A stretch of 53,750 nucleotides of DNA from CAMDBL01 sp964498125 (GTDB lineage Bacteria; Pseudomonadota; Alphaproteobacteria; Rhizobiales; Hyphomicrobiaceae): the NCBI GenBank assembly GCA_964498125.1, contig CAZCGE010000098.1, positions 1 to 53,750 on the forward strand, given 5' to 3'. The notes beneath the pieces were generated by a model. It saw nothing but the letters and a program-made list of their open reading frames with translations. It did no database searches and was not told the origin of the DNA. Each line of letters starts with the position of its first letter. Position 1 is the stretch's first letter. Shown here one piece after another: positions 23,816 to 32,842 of this stretch. Made by a program: the position numbers and the translations under genes.

Positions 23816-25141
23816 TCAGGACCCAAGCGCATCCAGCTCCACATAGGCCGGCAGCTTACGCTCGATCGCCTTGCCGGCGATGAGGACCGTGCGATCCGAC
23901 CATGGCCGGCAGTGCAACTCGTTGAGTGTGCGCGCACCGATCACGATCATGTCCGCTGCTCCTCCCAACGTGATGCGGCCGGCATTTTTCAGGCCCATGA
24001 TGTCGGCCGGCGCAGCGCCAAGCAGACGCAGCCATGCCCGGTCCGAATGGTCGAAATGCAGGATGCGGGTCGCCTCGCGAAATGCCTCCAGCATATCGAG
24101 GTCGCCATAGGCGTAGAACGGGTCGCGCGTGTTGTCGGAGGCGATCGCCACGCCGACGCCAGCCGCGTCCAGCTCATGCAGCGGCGTCACGCCGCGCCAG
24201 CGCGGAGTGCGGCCGGCGGTGCGGTCCTGCAGGTACATGTTGCACATCGGCAGCGAGACAACGGCGATGTCGGCCTCACCGACGCGCGCGATGACGCGGG
24301 CGCGATCGGCATCGGACTGCAGCGCCAGCGAGCAGCAATGGCCGACGACGACGCGACCCTTGAACTTGTGCCGCTGCGCTGCCAGCGCGATGGGCTCGAG
24401 GGAGCGCGCATTGGCGGAGTCGCTTTCATCGACATGCAGATCGACATCGAGGCCGTGCGCTGATGCCGCGGCAAAGATCCGGTCCAAAGCCAGATCGAGC
24501 TTGGCGTCTGGCAGCGCGCCGGTGAACGTCAGACCGCCGAGCAAGCCGCCGTGTCGTGCGACGGTTGCCGCCAGAGCCTTGAACTGGGGTTCGTCGTCCA
24601 CCGCCACATCGACCGGGTACAACGCCACGGCCTGCAACTCCATCCGGCCACGCCACGCTTCGCGCATCTCGGCGAAGACGGGCCAGGAGATGGCGGCCTG
24701 CTTGCCCAGGGAATCGATATGTGTGCGCAGCGCGCCGGTACCGTGGGCATAGGCGCTGCGCAGCGCGAAATCCATGCGCGCACGCACGTCGTCGGCCGTC
24801 CACCGCGCCTCGCGATCCGCCGCGACCGAGACGCGGGCGCCGGTGTGCGTGCCATCGGGATTGGGGCTTCGCAGCCAAATATGTCCCTTGTCGATGTGCG
24901 TGTGCATATCGACCAGACGGGGCAGGACGATCCCGCGTTTGAGATCGATGACTTCTTGCCCCGCCGCGCGCCCGCTTCCCGCCGCACCGATCCCGTCGAT
25001 CCGGCCGGCGGCAACCCGGATATCGCAGACCGCAAGTCGATCCGGCCCGCTGGTCTCGAGAGTGACGCCAGCCAACAGATCAACCGGCACGCTGGCATTG
25101 GCGAGAACATAGCAGTTGGACGTTGGAGCAACGTTAGACAT
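23816..25141 (-). CDS. amidohydrolase, cytosine-deaminase-like
   Basis: 441-residue metal-dependent hydrolase of the amidohydrolase superfamily, subgroup of cytosine/isoguanine deaminases. Metal and catalytic motifs in order: HTHID (His80, His82), HVDESDS (catalytic Glu region), GHCCSLAL (third His) and ASDNTRDPFYAYGDLDML (catalytic Asp). It would deaminate a nucleobase or related ring; the HTHIDKGHIW loop is typical of the CodA-like branch. It sits back to back with a RidA protein, which detoxifies reactive enamine/imine intermediates. Confidence 0.85.
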   Translation of the reverse strand: MSNVAPTSNCYVLANASVPVDLLAGVTLETSGPDRLAVCDIRVAAGRIDGIGAAGSGRAAGQEVIDLKRGIVLPRLVDMHTHIDKGHIWLRSPNPDGTHTGARVSVAADREARWTADDVRARMDFALRSAYAHGTGALRTHIDSLGKQAAISWPVFAEMREAWRGRMELQAVALYPVDVAVDDEPQFKALAATVARHGGLLGGLTFTGALPDAKLDLALDRIFAAASAHGLDVDLHVDESDSANARSLEPIALAAQRHKFKGRVVVGHCCSLALQSDADRARVIARVGEADIAVVSLPMCNMYLQDRTAGRTPRWRGVTPLHELDAAGVGVAIASDNTRDPFYAYGDLDMLEAFREATRILHFDHSDRAWLRLLGAAPADIMGLKNAGRITLGGAADMIVIGARTLNELHCRPWSDRTVLIAGKAIERKLPAYVELDALGS

Positions 25142-25281
25142 GCCGATCCTCTCGCATAGCCGGGGGCGGCCCCTTGCGTCGACGTCTCAGATCGCGAACC
25201 ATCGGACAGCGCGCTGTCTTGCGCAAGACCGCAATGGCCGGGCATGCTCGCATACCTTTGCTCCGCGAAAGGCCGATGCCC

Positions 25282-25677
25282 ATGCCGATGAAAAAAGCCC
25301 TGAAGCCAGGCGCAATTCGCCCACCCTTTGCCCACTACAGCCACGGTGTGCTTGTGCCACCGGGCGCTGCATTGCTGGTCACCTCGGGCCAGCTCGGCGT
25401 TGCGGCGAATGACACCGTCCCCGAGGATATCGAGGCGCAATGCGTTCTGTGCTTCGAGAACATCGGGGCGATACTCAGCGAAGGCGGCATGACCTTCGCC
25501 GACGTCGTGCGCTTCTCCGCCTTCGTCACCGACCGTGCCTATTTCCCTATATATGGCGCTGTGCGCGGCCGCTACGTTGCCGGCGACGCCTTCGCCTCGA
25601 CGCTGCTGGTCGTCTCCGGCTTCACACGGCCCGAATTCAAGGTGGAGGTCGAGGCGACAGCGGCCCGGCTGCCGTGA
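25282..25677 (+). CDS. RidA (YjgF/YER057c/UK114) family deaminase
   Basis: About 131-residue RidA-type protein. The fold signatures are present: HYSHGVLVPPGAALLVTSGQLG at the N terminus, CFENIGAILSEGGMTFADVV in the middle, and FPEFKVEVEATA-like ending (RPEFKVEVEATAARL). The otherwise typical catalytic Arg of RidA (in RxAVGV) appears replaced in this subfamily. Three in-frame ATGs lie at 25276, 25282 and 25288; 25282 has AAAGG nine bases upstream. Divergent from the amidohydrolase at 25141. Confidence 0.85.
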   Translation: MPMKKALKPGAIRPPFAHYSHGVLVPPGAALLVTSGQLGVAANDTVPEDIEAQCVLCFENIGAILSEGGMTFADVVRFSAFVTDRAYFPIYGAVRGRYVAGDAFASTLLVVSGFTRPEFKVEVEATAARLP

Positions 25678-25728
25678 GGCGGATGCGCAGGCTCTGCGCG
25701 CCGCGATGCGCTTTGATCGAAGCAATCC

Positions 25729-25767
25729 CGCTCAGTTGGCCCGCTCAGTTGGCCTGCTCAGTTGGCG
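25729..25767. repeat. three tandem 13-bp units at the end of the AsmA gene
   Basis: CGCTCAGTTGGCC repeated at 25729, 25742 and (TGCTCAGTTGGCG) 25755. The third unit contains the AsmA stop codon (TCA at 25758-25760 on the plus strand), so copy-number change would leave the protein intact. Confidence 0.85.
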
Positions 25768-28700
25768 CCCAAATACCGCTCTCCGAATGGATTGAACGCC
25801 GGTTGCCGGGGCTGCACCTCGGTCCTTGGCGGCCCGGCGCGGCCTGGACGCTTCTGGAAGTCCGTCGGTGGCGCGCCGTTGTCGCCAGCCGGCGGCCCTT
25901 CTCCGACGGCCTGGCCGTCTTTCGCCGGCCCCGCCGATGGCAATGGCGCGACAACCAGCGGATTGGCGGTTGAGCCGGAAGGCTGGGCCTGCAGCCGCGG
26001 ATCTGGCGCCGGCGCGGTCGCAGCCGGCACTCGAGCGGCTTCGTTCGTGCGCCTGCGTTCCTCATCGAGACTGCGCTTCGGCTCTACCTCCCGCCGGTAA
26101 CGCTCTTCGTCCTCGCGCCGCAAGCGTTCGAGCCGCTCCACATCCCGCTCCATGCGGCGCACCGTCAGCTCGCGCTCGAGCGTATCGGTCGACAGGCGTG
26201 GCTCCAGGCTCTCCAGCTGCCGCAATGGGCCGACATAGACCAAGCTGATGCCGGGCAATGGCGCCTTGCTCGCAGCACTTGCCCCTGCGGACTGATTGGC
26301 TGCGGCCTTGGGTTCCACACGCCACTCACTGTCCAGGCGCAAGGAGGTCAGCTCGATGACCGTCTCGATGCTGCCGCGGGCGTCTTGCGTCTCGAAGCCG
26401 AGGCGCTGCAGCTTGAGCGCGCCATCGCCGATCTGGATCGCCAGCTTGTTTGGCGGCAACGTCAGCGTGCCATTGGCCAGTCCTTCACGCAGCCGCTTCT
26501 TCAGGGCTTCTCCGGCGACCTCGATCGTGCCATCGAGCAGACCATCAATGGTCAGCGGCAGCGCCGATGGCGAGAACCGGTGCAGTTGCGCAGCGCCGAG
26601 CGCAATCTCGCCTTTGCCCTGCAGCGCCGCCACCAGGGCTTGCGGACTGAGTCCGCGCCCAGAGAACTGCAAACTCAGGCCAGCCGTTCCACTCGCCGCG
26701 GCCTTGCCGGCGATGGCCTCCAGTTGCACGTCGTCCATGCGCAGCGCGCCTGCCAAGGCCACGCCTGCGCCTTGCGCCTTCTCCAAAGCCAGACGCCCAT
26801 TGAGCCTGCCGCCCAGGACCCGGCCTGAGAGATCGGTCAAAGTCACTTGCCCCGGCGCCAACTCGAGGTCGAATGCTGCGTCGTGCACCGACAGGCCATC
26901 CGCCAGTGCCAGCGCGCCGACGCTGAATTTCAGCCGGCCACGGACGCCGTCGAGCACGGCCAGATTGAACGGCGCCTCCGGCCAAATCTGATCACTGGCA
27001 GCAACTGCATTGCTCGAGTCACGCGCGCCGACGCGCTGGCGGTCCAACACTGCCACCAACAGACCGCCGACGTTGGCCCGAGCCGTGCGAATGCTGGCCT
27101 CGACCGCCGGCAATGCGCCGGCCTGCCGCGTCACGGTCATCGTGCCGGCAATCTCGCTGCCGCCCACCGCGAGGCCTCGCGGCGTAATGCGCACGACACC
27201 CGCCTTGGATGCGACATCCACAAGGCCAGACACGCCGACGTCGAGGTGACTGCCGACCGAGCCGAGGCCGATCAGTGTCAGCACGGGCTGGGCCCTGTGG
27301 GCTTCGATGCGTGCGGTTCCTTCGATGTCCTGCCCAGCGCCACCGCCTGGCAGCCTCACCCGGCCATCGAACTCCAGCGACAGACCATCACCCTTGAGCG
27401 CAGCTGCGGCAAGCATGCCCGCCGTGGGCCGGCCAGCCGCCTTGAATGCCAGCTGCCCGCCGGTCAGCGTCTCCTCGAGTTTCAGTGCGGAATTTGCCTC
27501 GCCGAGCAGAACGTCGGTGATGGCCTGAGCCGTACCAAGGCCGTCGATGGTAACGCTGGTGTCGACCAGCCCTTCGCGCCAACGCGCCAGGCCATTGTCG
27601 AAATTGAGCTGTGCGACCACGCGGCTGCCGCGCAGCGTCCCGTCAAGGGATAGATCCACCGAGGCGCCGCCGCGCGCGCCATAGCGCAGCGCACCTGCGA
27701 GCCGTGCTGGCGCTAGCCGCTCGAGCCTGGCCAGCCGCCCTTTCTCGGCATCGGCCGACGACGTTGGATCGAACGCGGCCAGCAGGCCTTCCAGGCCCGC
27801 CGCGGTGGTCGCCGACAGATCTCCGCGCAACACGCCGCGCGGCTCACCGGCGATATCCGCAATCTCGCCCTCGACATCGAACCGCAAGCCTTCCAGGGTG
27901 CTCAGGCGCAGCGATGTGACCTGCAGCCGACCCTTTTCGATGGCAAAGACCGCATCGACATCGCGCAGCGCCCGCTCGCCGTCGCTGAGTTCAGCCGCCT
28001 TGATCCAGACGCGCGCATCCGCGGTCCGCGCGTCGAATTCCGAAAGAATCGAAGACCGCTTGGCAGGCGCGACGCCATCCCCCGGCAGCCCCGGCCAGAG
28101 CAAAGCCTTGATATTGGCCGGGGCAAGACTTCCAGGCAGGATGGCCGACAAATTGACCTGCTGGCCCTCCAGGCGGATATCGAACCGTCGGCGACCCTCC
28201 CAAACGTAGCTGATGGCGCCCGTCAGCGGTGGCGCGCCCAGCAATTCGGCAGTGAGTCCCGAGACCTCGACCGCCTTGTTGCTCATGCCCAGGCGGCCTT
28301 GCACCGCGAAGGGGCCATCGTTGCGCGTATCGACAAGGGTCTGCCCCTTGGCAGCCCAACCGAGAAAGCGGGCATAGCTGGTCCCGCGCAGGGCGATGTC
28401 ACCGAGAAAACTGGCTTCCGCCGTCGCTGATGCTGTCAACGATCCGCTCATCTCCAGGCGCGAGCCGCCCGGCAGACCGACATGCAGCTCCCGCACCTGC
28501 ATCGGCCCGCGCGTGCGCACCAGATGCACGAGCAAGTTGCTGGCCACTTCACCGCCGAGGTTGACCTGGTCAATGGTCAACCTGGCGTCGACCTGGCCAA
28601 CCTCCGGCAGCAGTTCGACCAGCGAGGGCAACAGCGCCCGCACGGCTTCCATGGGGCCCGTGCCTGGCTCCTGACCAGCGACCTTGTCGAGATCGAGCCA

Positions 28701-29675
28701 TCGCGAGCCGAATCCCAGCTTCATCGTCATGCCGTTGCGCCAGGCGACATCCGCCGTCCCGGTCATGAGCTGCGGCTGCCCACTCTGATCGAACGAGATC
28801 GTAATCTCGGGTAGCGTCAGGCCAAAGGCATCGCCTTGGATCTTTGAACGCAGGTCGAGGAACTCGCGATCGGCTTCGGCTTTGCGCGACGCGCCGGAAG
28901 CGGCTGTCGCGGCGCTGGCTGGAAGTTGCACGCGGGCGACCAGGTCGCCCTCGATTCGCGGCCGGCCCGCCAGGTCGTTGACCTTGGCATCGAGCGTATA
29001 GCTCGTGCTGGCGTGCAGCGCCTTGACCAGCGCCTTGAAGCGCAATGTGCCATCCGGATCGGGCCGAGCCGTCGCCAGTCGCACTTCGCGCACAGCGTCG
29101 TGCCAACTCGCCACCCCTCGGAACTTGTAGGGCCCGTCCAGGTTGTCCGCCGACAACTCACCATTGATCTGCGTCAGCCGCACCAGTTCGCCTTCGCTGC
29201 CACCCTTGATGGCCAGCACGCCGTCGACGATGTCGACCGAGTTGAGACGGATTTCCGCCGGCAAGAGGGCGGCTGCCGCCGGAGCCAATGCCACTTCGCG
29301 CCAGTTGCCACGCCCCTCCGCATCGACCTCGAGTGTGAGCACCGGCTGGCTCAGCTCGATGTGGGTGGCTTCCAGCGCACCACGCAGCAGCGGCGCCACG
29401 GCCAGTCCCATGGTGAAGCTTTCAGCCCGGAAAAAGGGTTCGCCAAGCGTGCCGGCCGTATCCGAGATCCTGAGTTTCTCGAAGCGCACGTAGGGGGTCG
29501 GCAGCAACCAGAGATTGACCCCGCCGCCAACGCGGACCTCACGGCCAAGCATGCGCGAGGCCTCTTCTTCGAATGCGCCGCGGAAATCGTTCCAATCCAC
29601 GAAGCGCGGCACGAGAAGCAGCGCGCTCAAGACCGCGAGCAGTATCCCGCCGATGTAGGTCAGCGCTTTACCCAT
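25758..29675 (-). CDS. AsmA family protein, very large (1305 aa)
   Basis: Inner-membrane-anchored AsmA family protein. A single N-terminal helix (ALTYIGGILLAVLSALLLVP) is followed directly by the AsmA start VDWNDFRGAFEEEASRMLGREVRVGG. Most of the rest is repetitive beta-structure of the type that forms long hydrophobic grooves bridging the envelope for lipid transport, and an AsmA_2-like C-terminal region (about 880-1130, with RLNGRLALEKAQG and GLSLQFSGRG). An unusual tail follows: a charged coiled-coil (ERDVERLERLRREDEERYRR) and a Pro/Ala-rich end. It is roughly twice the length of E. coli AsmA. Transcribed alone. Confidence 0.9.
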   Translation of the reverse strand: MGKALTYIGGILLAVLSALLLVPRFVDWNDFRGAFEEEASRMLGREVRVGGGVNLWLLPTPYVRFEKLRISDTAGTLGEPFFRAESFTMGLAVAPLLRGALEATHIELSQPVLTLEVDAEGRGNWREVALAPAAAALLPAEIRLNSVDIVDGVLAIKGGSEGELVRLTQINGELSADNLDGPYKFRGVASWHDAVREVRLATARPDPDGTLRFKALVKALHASTSYTLDAKVNDLAGRPRIEGDLVARVQLPASAATAASGASRKAEADREFLDLRSKIQGDAFGLTLPEITISFDQSGQPQLMTGTADVAWRNGMTMKLGFGSRWLDLDKVAGQEPGTGPMEAVRALLPSLVELLPEVGQVDARLTIDQVNLGGEVASNLLVHLVRTRGPMQVRELHVGLPGGSRLEMSGSLTASATAEASFLGDIALRGTSYARFLGWAAKGQTLVDTRNDGPFAVQGRLGMSNKAVEVSGLTAELLGAPPLTGAISYVWEGRRRFDIRLEGQQVNLSAILPGSLAPANIKALLWPGLPGDGVAPAKRSSILSEFDARTADARVWIKAAELSDGERALRDVDAVFAIEKGRLQVTSLRLSTLEGLRFDVEGEIADIAGEPRGVLRGDLSATTAAGLEGLLAAFDPTSSADAEKGRLARLERLAPARLAGALRYGARGGASVDLSLDGTLRGSRVVAQLNFDNGLARWREGLVDTSVTIDGLGTAQAITDVLLGEANSALKLEETLTGGQLAFKAAGRPTAGMLAAAALKGDGLSLEFDGRVRLPGGGAGQDIEGTARIEAHRAQPVLTLIGLGSVGSHLDVGVSGLVDVASKAGVVRITPRGLAVGGSEIAGTMTVTRQAGALPAVEASIRTARANVGGLLVAVLDRQRVGARDSSNAVAASDQIWPEAPFNLAVLDGVRGRLKFSVGALALADGLSVHDAAFDLELAPGQVTLTDLSGRVLGGRLNGRLALEKAQGAGVALAGALRMDDVQLEAIAGKAAASGTAGLSLQFSGRGLSPQALVAALQGKGEIALGAAQLHRFSPSALPLTIDGLLDGTIEVAGEALKKRLREGLANGTLTLPPNKLAIQIGDGALKLQRLGFETQDARGSIETVIELTSLRLDSEWRVEPKAAANQSAGASAASKAPLPGISLVYVGPLRQLESLEPRLSTDTLERELTVRRMERDVERLERLRREDEERYRREVEPKRSLDEERRRTNEAARVPAATAPAPDPRLQAQPSGSTANPLVVAPLPSAGPAKDGQAVGEGPPAGDNGAPPTDFQKRPGRAGPPRTEVQPRQPAFNPFGERYLGAN

Positions 29676-29947
29676 GCATTCTTCCGCTCCGGTGGCCAGG
29701 CCGGCGTATCCGCCTGTCCTTGCGCACCATGTCCTGCCTGCTGGCTCCGGTCATACCGAGGCCGACGAAACCCTCACCGGCCCTTCTTGCCATAAGACGC
29801 GACCGCACGCACCTGCAGCACGATTGCGACGACGTGCTGGCTTTGCGGTCGGTGCAGTAGCCTTGCCACGGAGGCGCCACGCCCGCAATGTCAGTAACAG
29901 CGAGTGCCTGTGCATTGCCTGATGCAACCCTCTGACATGGTTTGCTA

Positions 29948-30188
29948 ATGACCCTCGACCTCAAATTCCTGGCGCAGCCCGGCATTGCCGATCTCGTCTC
30001 GCCAAAGGGCAAGCGCACCGTGATCACTGGCGGAGCGCGGGGCCTGCGATACGCCATCGCGCGGCGGTTCGCAGCAGCCCGCGCGCAGCATGGCGGCAGA
30101 TTTCGGCGCCAAGGTGTTCGCGTCCGCGCTCGATGTCACCGAAACAGCGTCCATGGCGCGATCTGCGGCGGCGACAGCTGCGCGCTGA
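29948..30188 (+). pseudogene. remnant of a short-chain dehydrogenase/reductase
   Basis: Starts as an SDR: SPKGKRTVITGGARGLRYAIARRFA, with the third glycine of the TGxxxGxG motif replaced by Arg. After about 45 codons the frame is lost and a second frame carries ADFGAKVFASALDVTETASMA, the strand with the cofactor Asp, then stops at 30186-30188. Only the first third of an SDR is represented and both parts are damaged, so this is a decayed gene fragment. Confidence 0.7.
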
Positions 30189-30532
30189 CGGCGTCTGTCA
30201 ATTTGTGGCAGATCAGGACGAAGCGGTTCCGATCATCGATCGACAACCTCCGCCTTGCCACGGCCGGCCATGGATTACGCCGTTCGGATTGCGCAAGCTG
30301 CCGCCGTCGAAGCTGAAGTTGATATTTTTATTCCGTCCTTATTGCTGAAAAATACCCGCGCACGGCAATGGCCTCATGCGCCGCACGGAACTCTCGCATT
30401 TTTCCGGACAAACACTAACGTTTTTTCAGATTAACCGCTAACTAACTCTAGCCAATTTGCTTTGCATTTTGCGTGAAATTGCGTAAAACATGATCGACCT
30501 GCACTGCCGTAATTGAGGGGAGTGATTTACCA
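30189..30532. other. AT-rich intergenic stretch upstream of a small gene
   Basis: Roughly 340 bases containing long A/T runs (30310-30510), unlike the GC-rich window. It holds no credible gene. It probably carries the promoter of the small gene at 30533 and is a candidate H-NS target. Confidence 0.5.
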
Positions 30533-30715
30533 ATGTACTGGGTTCATGACCTTGCAATGGACGTACTCGACCGGTTCGTGATGGCGGAGAACACGCTGAT
30601 GGTCTCGCTCTTCATGGTGTTGTCGGCCTCGCTGGCCATCTCGTGGCTGACGAACCGTCGTTCGCGCACTTTCGGGCGCCGCGACAACTCTTATCGCCGG
30701 CTGCAGAATCTGTAA
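30533..30715 (+). CDS. small single-pass membrane protein, 60 aa
   Basis: ATG preceded by GAGGGGAG ten bases upstream, in an AT-rich leader. The protein has a polar start (MYWVHDLAMDVLDRFV), one membrane helix (NTLMVSLFMVLSASLAISWL) and a basic C-terminal tail (TNRRSRTFGRRDNSYRRL), which predicts a cytoplasmic C terminus. No known family. It ends ten bases before the LivF remnant on the other strand. It could be a stress-related small membrane protein; that is a guess. Confidence 0.5.
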   Translation: MYWVHDLAMDVLDRFVMAENTLMVSLFMVLSASLAISWLTNRRSRTFGRRDNSYRRLQNL

Positions 30716-30725
30716 GTACGCGCAC

Positions 30726-30973
30726 GCCAGCCCCATGTAGGCATCGCGCACCGCCGGGTTGGCGGCCAGCTCCCGTGCCGGGCCCGATAGCGTTACGTCT
30801 CCGCGATCATTAACAAATGCGCGGCTCGCCAACTCCAGCGCATTACCGACATCCTGCTCGACCAGAAGTATCGCCAATTCGGCACGATTAATCTGCCGCG
30901 GCCGCTCGGAAAGCGCCTCGACGATACGCGGAGCCAATCCCAGCGAAAGCTCGTCGAATAGCCGATAACGTAG
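30726..30973 (-). pseudogene. LivF (branched-chain amino acid ABC ATPase) C-terminal remnant
   Basis: Minus-strand frame reading LFDELSLGLAPRIVEAL then INRAELAILLVEQDVGNALELASRAFV and LSGPARELAANPAVRDAYMGL, an unmistakable match to the last third of LivF-type ATPases (Walker B/D-loop, H-loop region and C terminus). The Walker A and signature regions are missing, the Walker B is altered, and the frame runs past the usual stop. It is a fragment of a lost Liv transporter operon. Confidence 0.8.
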
Positions 30974-31030
30974 AGGATGCCGCCAGCACCCCGCTCCGTT
31001 CCATTTGCGAGCACCTGCGGATAGATCATT

Positions 31031-31417
31031 CTACTCTTTCGGCGGATCGATGATGCTGACGTGGGCGGCGATGATGCGCCAGCCTTCCGGGAAACGTCCC
31101 CAGGTCTGCATCTGCCGACCCATGCGGCCCTTCAGGTCGGCGCGATCGTAAAGTGTGGAGGCGACGGCGAAATCGCGCCCGTAGGTGGTGACGATGGTCT
31201 CATAGAGGCGGCGCTGGCCACCCGACCATTTGGTCGAGCGGAAGGTGCTGATCGCCTGCCAGCCTTGGAGATTCTCCGTCGGGCCATAGCGCAGTGTCTC
31301 CGGCGCATTGCGGAAGAGCTCATTCAACGTGGCGGCGTCACCAACGTCGATCGCGGCATTGTATCGCGTGTAGGCGGCCGTCACTTCCGCGACGACGTCG
31401 GGCAAATTGATCTGCAT
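31031..31417 (-). CDS. HpxZ/AtzH-like protein (DUF3225, NTF2-like fold)
   Basis: 128-residue protein whose start MQINLPDVVAEVTAAY, middle LFRNAPETLRYGPTENLQGW and TIVTTYGRDFAVAST, and end RIGRQ-like GRMGRQMQTWGRFPEGWRIIAAHVS match HpxZ of oxalurate breakdown and AtzH-like proteins next to amidases. Members have an NTF2/SnoaL-like cone fold; AtzH has been linked to turnover in ureide or cyanurate amide catabolism. GAGGA lies upstream of the ATG at 31417. Its usual amidase partner is not adjacent, though two amidases are in the window, and a LivF remnant lies just downstream. Confidence 0.85.
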   Translation of the reverse strand: MQINLPDVVAEVTAAYTRYNAAIDVGDAATLNELFRNAPETLRYGPTENLQGWQAISTFRSTKWSGGQRRLYETIVTTYGRDFAVASTLYDRADLKGRMGRQMQTWGRFPEGWRIIAAHVSIIDPPKE

Positions 31418-31479
31418 GGCGGCAATTTCCTCGGCCGGTACTGTGCACCGATTGATGACAGCAGGAAGGGGCGCAGCTG

Positions 31480-32706
31480 TCAAAGCATCGTGGCGGAGTG
31501 CGCCTTCGGCACGACTCGGCCGGTGATCTCGCCGCCCTGCCAGAGGCGCCGCAAGACGAAGGCCGCGACCAGGCCTGCCAGCGAAAGCGCGACCATCAGC
31601 AGATAGGTGCGGCCGCCCCAGGCGTCGTAGACCTGCCCCGCGATCAGCATGGCGCCTCCCATGCCGATGCCGGCGGTGATCGTGGCATAGAGTGCCTGCG
31701 CCGTGCCGGCCTGCCCCTCGGGGACGGCACGGGCGATGAAATGGATGGCGCCCAGGTGCGCCGCGCCGTAGGTCGCGCCATGCAGCAGTTGCAGCGGCAG
31801 CAGCACTGCCAATGGCGGATCGAACGCCATCACCAGCCAGCGCAGGACCGCCGACGCGGCGCCGACGAGCAACAGCTGGATCGGACCGATGCGGCGCAGC
31901 ACCGCGCCCGAGTAGACAAACAGCACGATCTCGGCGCCGACGCCAATCGCCCACAACACGCCGATTGTGGCTGATGTGATGCCCTGCCCGCGCCAATGCA
32001 GCGTGCCGAAGGTGTAGAGCACGGCGTGCGCTGACTGCACGGCGCCGGCGGCAATCAAGAAGGCGATCATCTGCGGCGTGCGCATCAGGCCGAGCACGTC
32101 GCCGAACCGAAGCCGCGGACGTGACAAACCGGCAGCGGCGTCGCGTTGCTGGCGCGGCAGGTAATGGGCGGCAGCCACGGTCAGTGCCGCACCGGTGATG
32201 ATGGCCCAGATGCCGGCGCCAGCACCCCAATAGTCGACGGCCACCCCACCCAAGAAGCTTGCGCCGATGAACGTCAGCGAGCCCCACAGCCGCATGCGGC
32301 CATAGTCGAGTCCCGCCCGCTTCACACCGGCCATCGCCACCGTCTCAGTCAGCGGCATCACGGTCGAGAGGCACAACCCGGCCAGCATTGCGAACGCCAG
32401 GATGGGCCAGAATGTGGTCGACTGCGACACCAGTAGAATCGCGGCCAATCCGCACCAGGCAAGAAAAATCAGGATCGTGCGATGCCGCCCGGACCGGTCC
32501 GCCAGGAAGGCGACCGTCGGTGTCGCCACCAGACGCAGCAGCAGTGGCGCCGCCGATATGATGCCGATCTCGGTGGAGGATAGCCCACGCCAGTCGAGCC
32601 ACACCGGCAGATAGGGCAGTTGCGCACCATAGAAGACGAAAAGCGCGCCGAAAAACGCACCCACGCGCACGGCGTATTGCCCATCTCGCGACGGTTCCAA
32701 ACTCAT
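31480..32706 (-). CDS. MFS transporter, HcaT/phenylpropionate-permease-like
   Basis: About 408-residue major facilitator protein with some 12 membrane helices. The FFGALFVFYGAQLPYLPVWL start, ADRSGRHRTIL loop between helices 2 and 3, and YGRMRLWGSLTFIGASFLGG are typical of the MFS_1-like/HcaT (3-phenylpropionate) group. Substrate is unknown. The ATG at 32706 is preferred; an in-frame TTG at 32736 adds ten residues. 62 bases upstream of the HpxZ-like gene on the same strand, so both may be one unit. Confidence 0.85.
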   Translation of the reverse strand: MSLEPSRDGQYAVRVGAFFGALFVFYGAQLPYLPVWLDWRGLSSTEIGIISAAPLLLRLVATPTVAFLADRSGRHRTILIFLAWCGLAAILLVSQSTTFWPILAFAMLAGLCLSTVMPLTETVAMAGVKRAGLDYGRMRLWGSLTFIGASFLGGVAVDYWGAGAGIWAIITGAALTVAAAHYLPRQQRDAAAGLSRPRLRFGDVLGLMRTPQMIAFLIAAGAVQSAHAVLYTFGTLHWRGQGITSATIGVLWAIGVGAEIVLFVYSGAVLRRIGPIQLLLVGAASAVLRWLVMAFDPPLAVLLPLQLLHGATYGAAHLGAIHFIARAVPEGQAGTAQALYATITAGIGMGGAMLIAGQVYDAWGGRTYLLMVALSLAGLVAAFVLRRLWQGGEITGRVVPKAHSATML

Positions 32707-32842
32707 GCCCCCAGTGTCCACGCCAGTAGCAACCAATCCTTTACCAAAATAGAAACATGGAGAGCAGCCAATCCGCCGCGCATGTCGGCCCGAGAATCAC
32801 TTTAGACTGCGCCGCAAGATACGACTTCCGCAGGATGAACCG

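Noticed and set aside
31418..32287. 418-codon frame that would fuse the HpxZ-like protein to an upstream part
   Set aside because: The upstream part is the out-of-frame shadow of the MFS gene; the HpxZ-like ATG has its own ribosome site.
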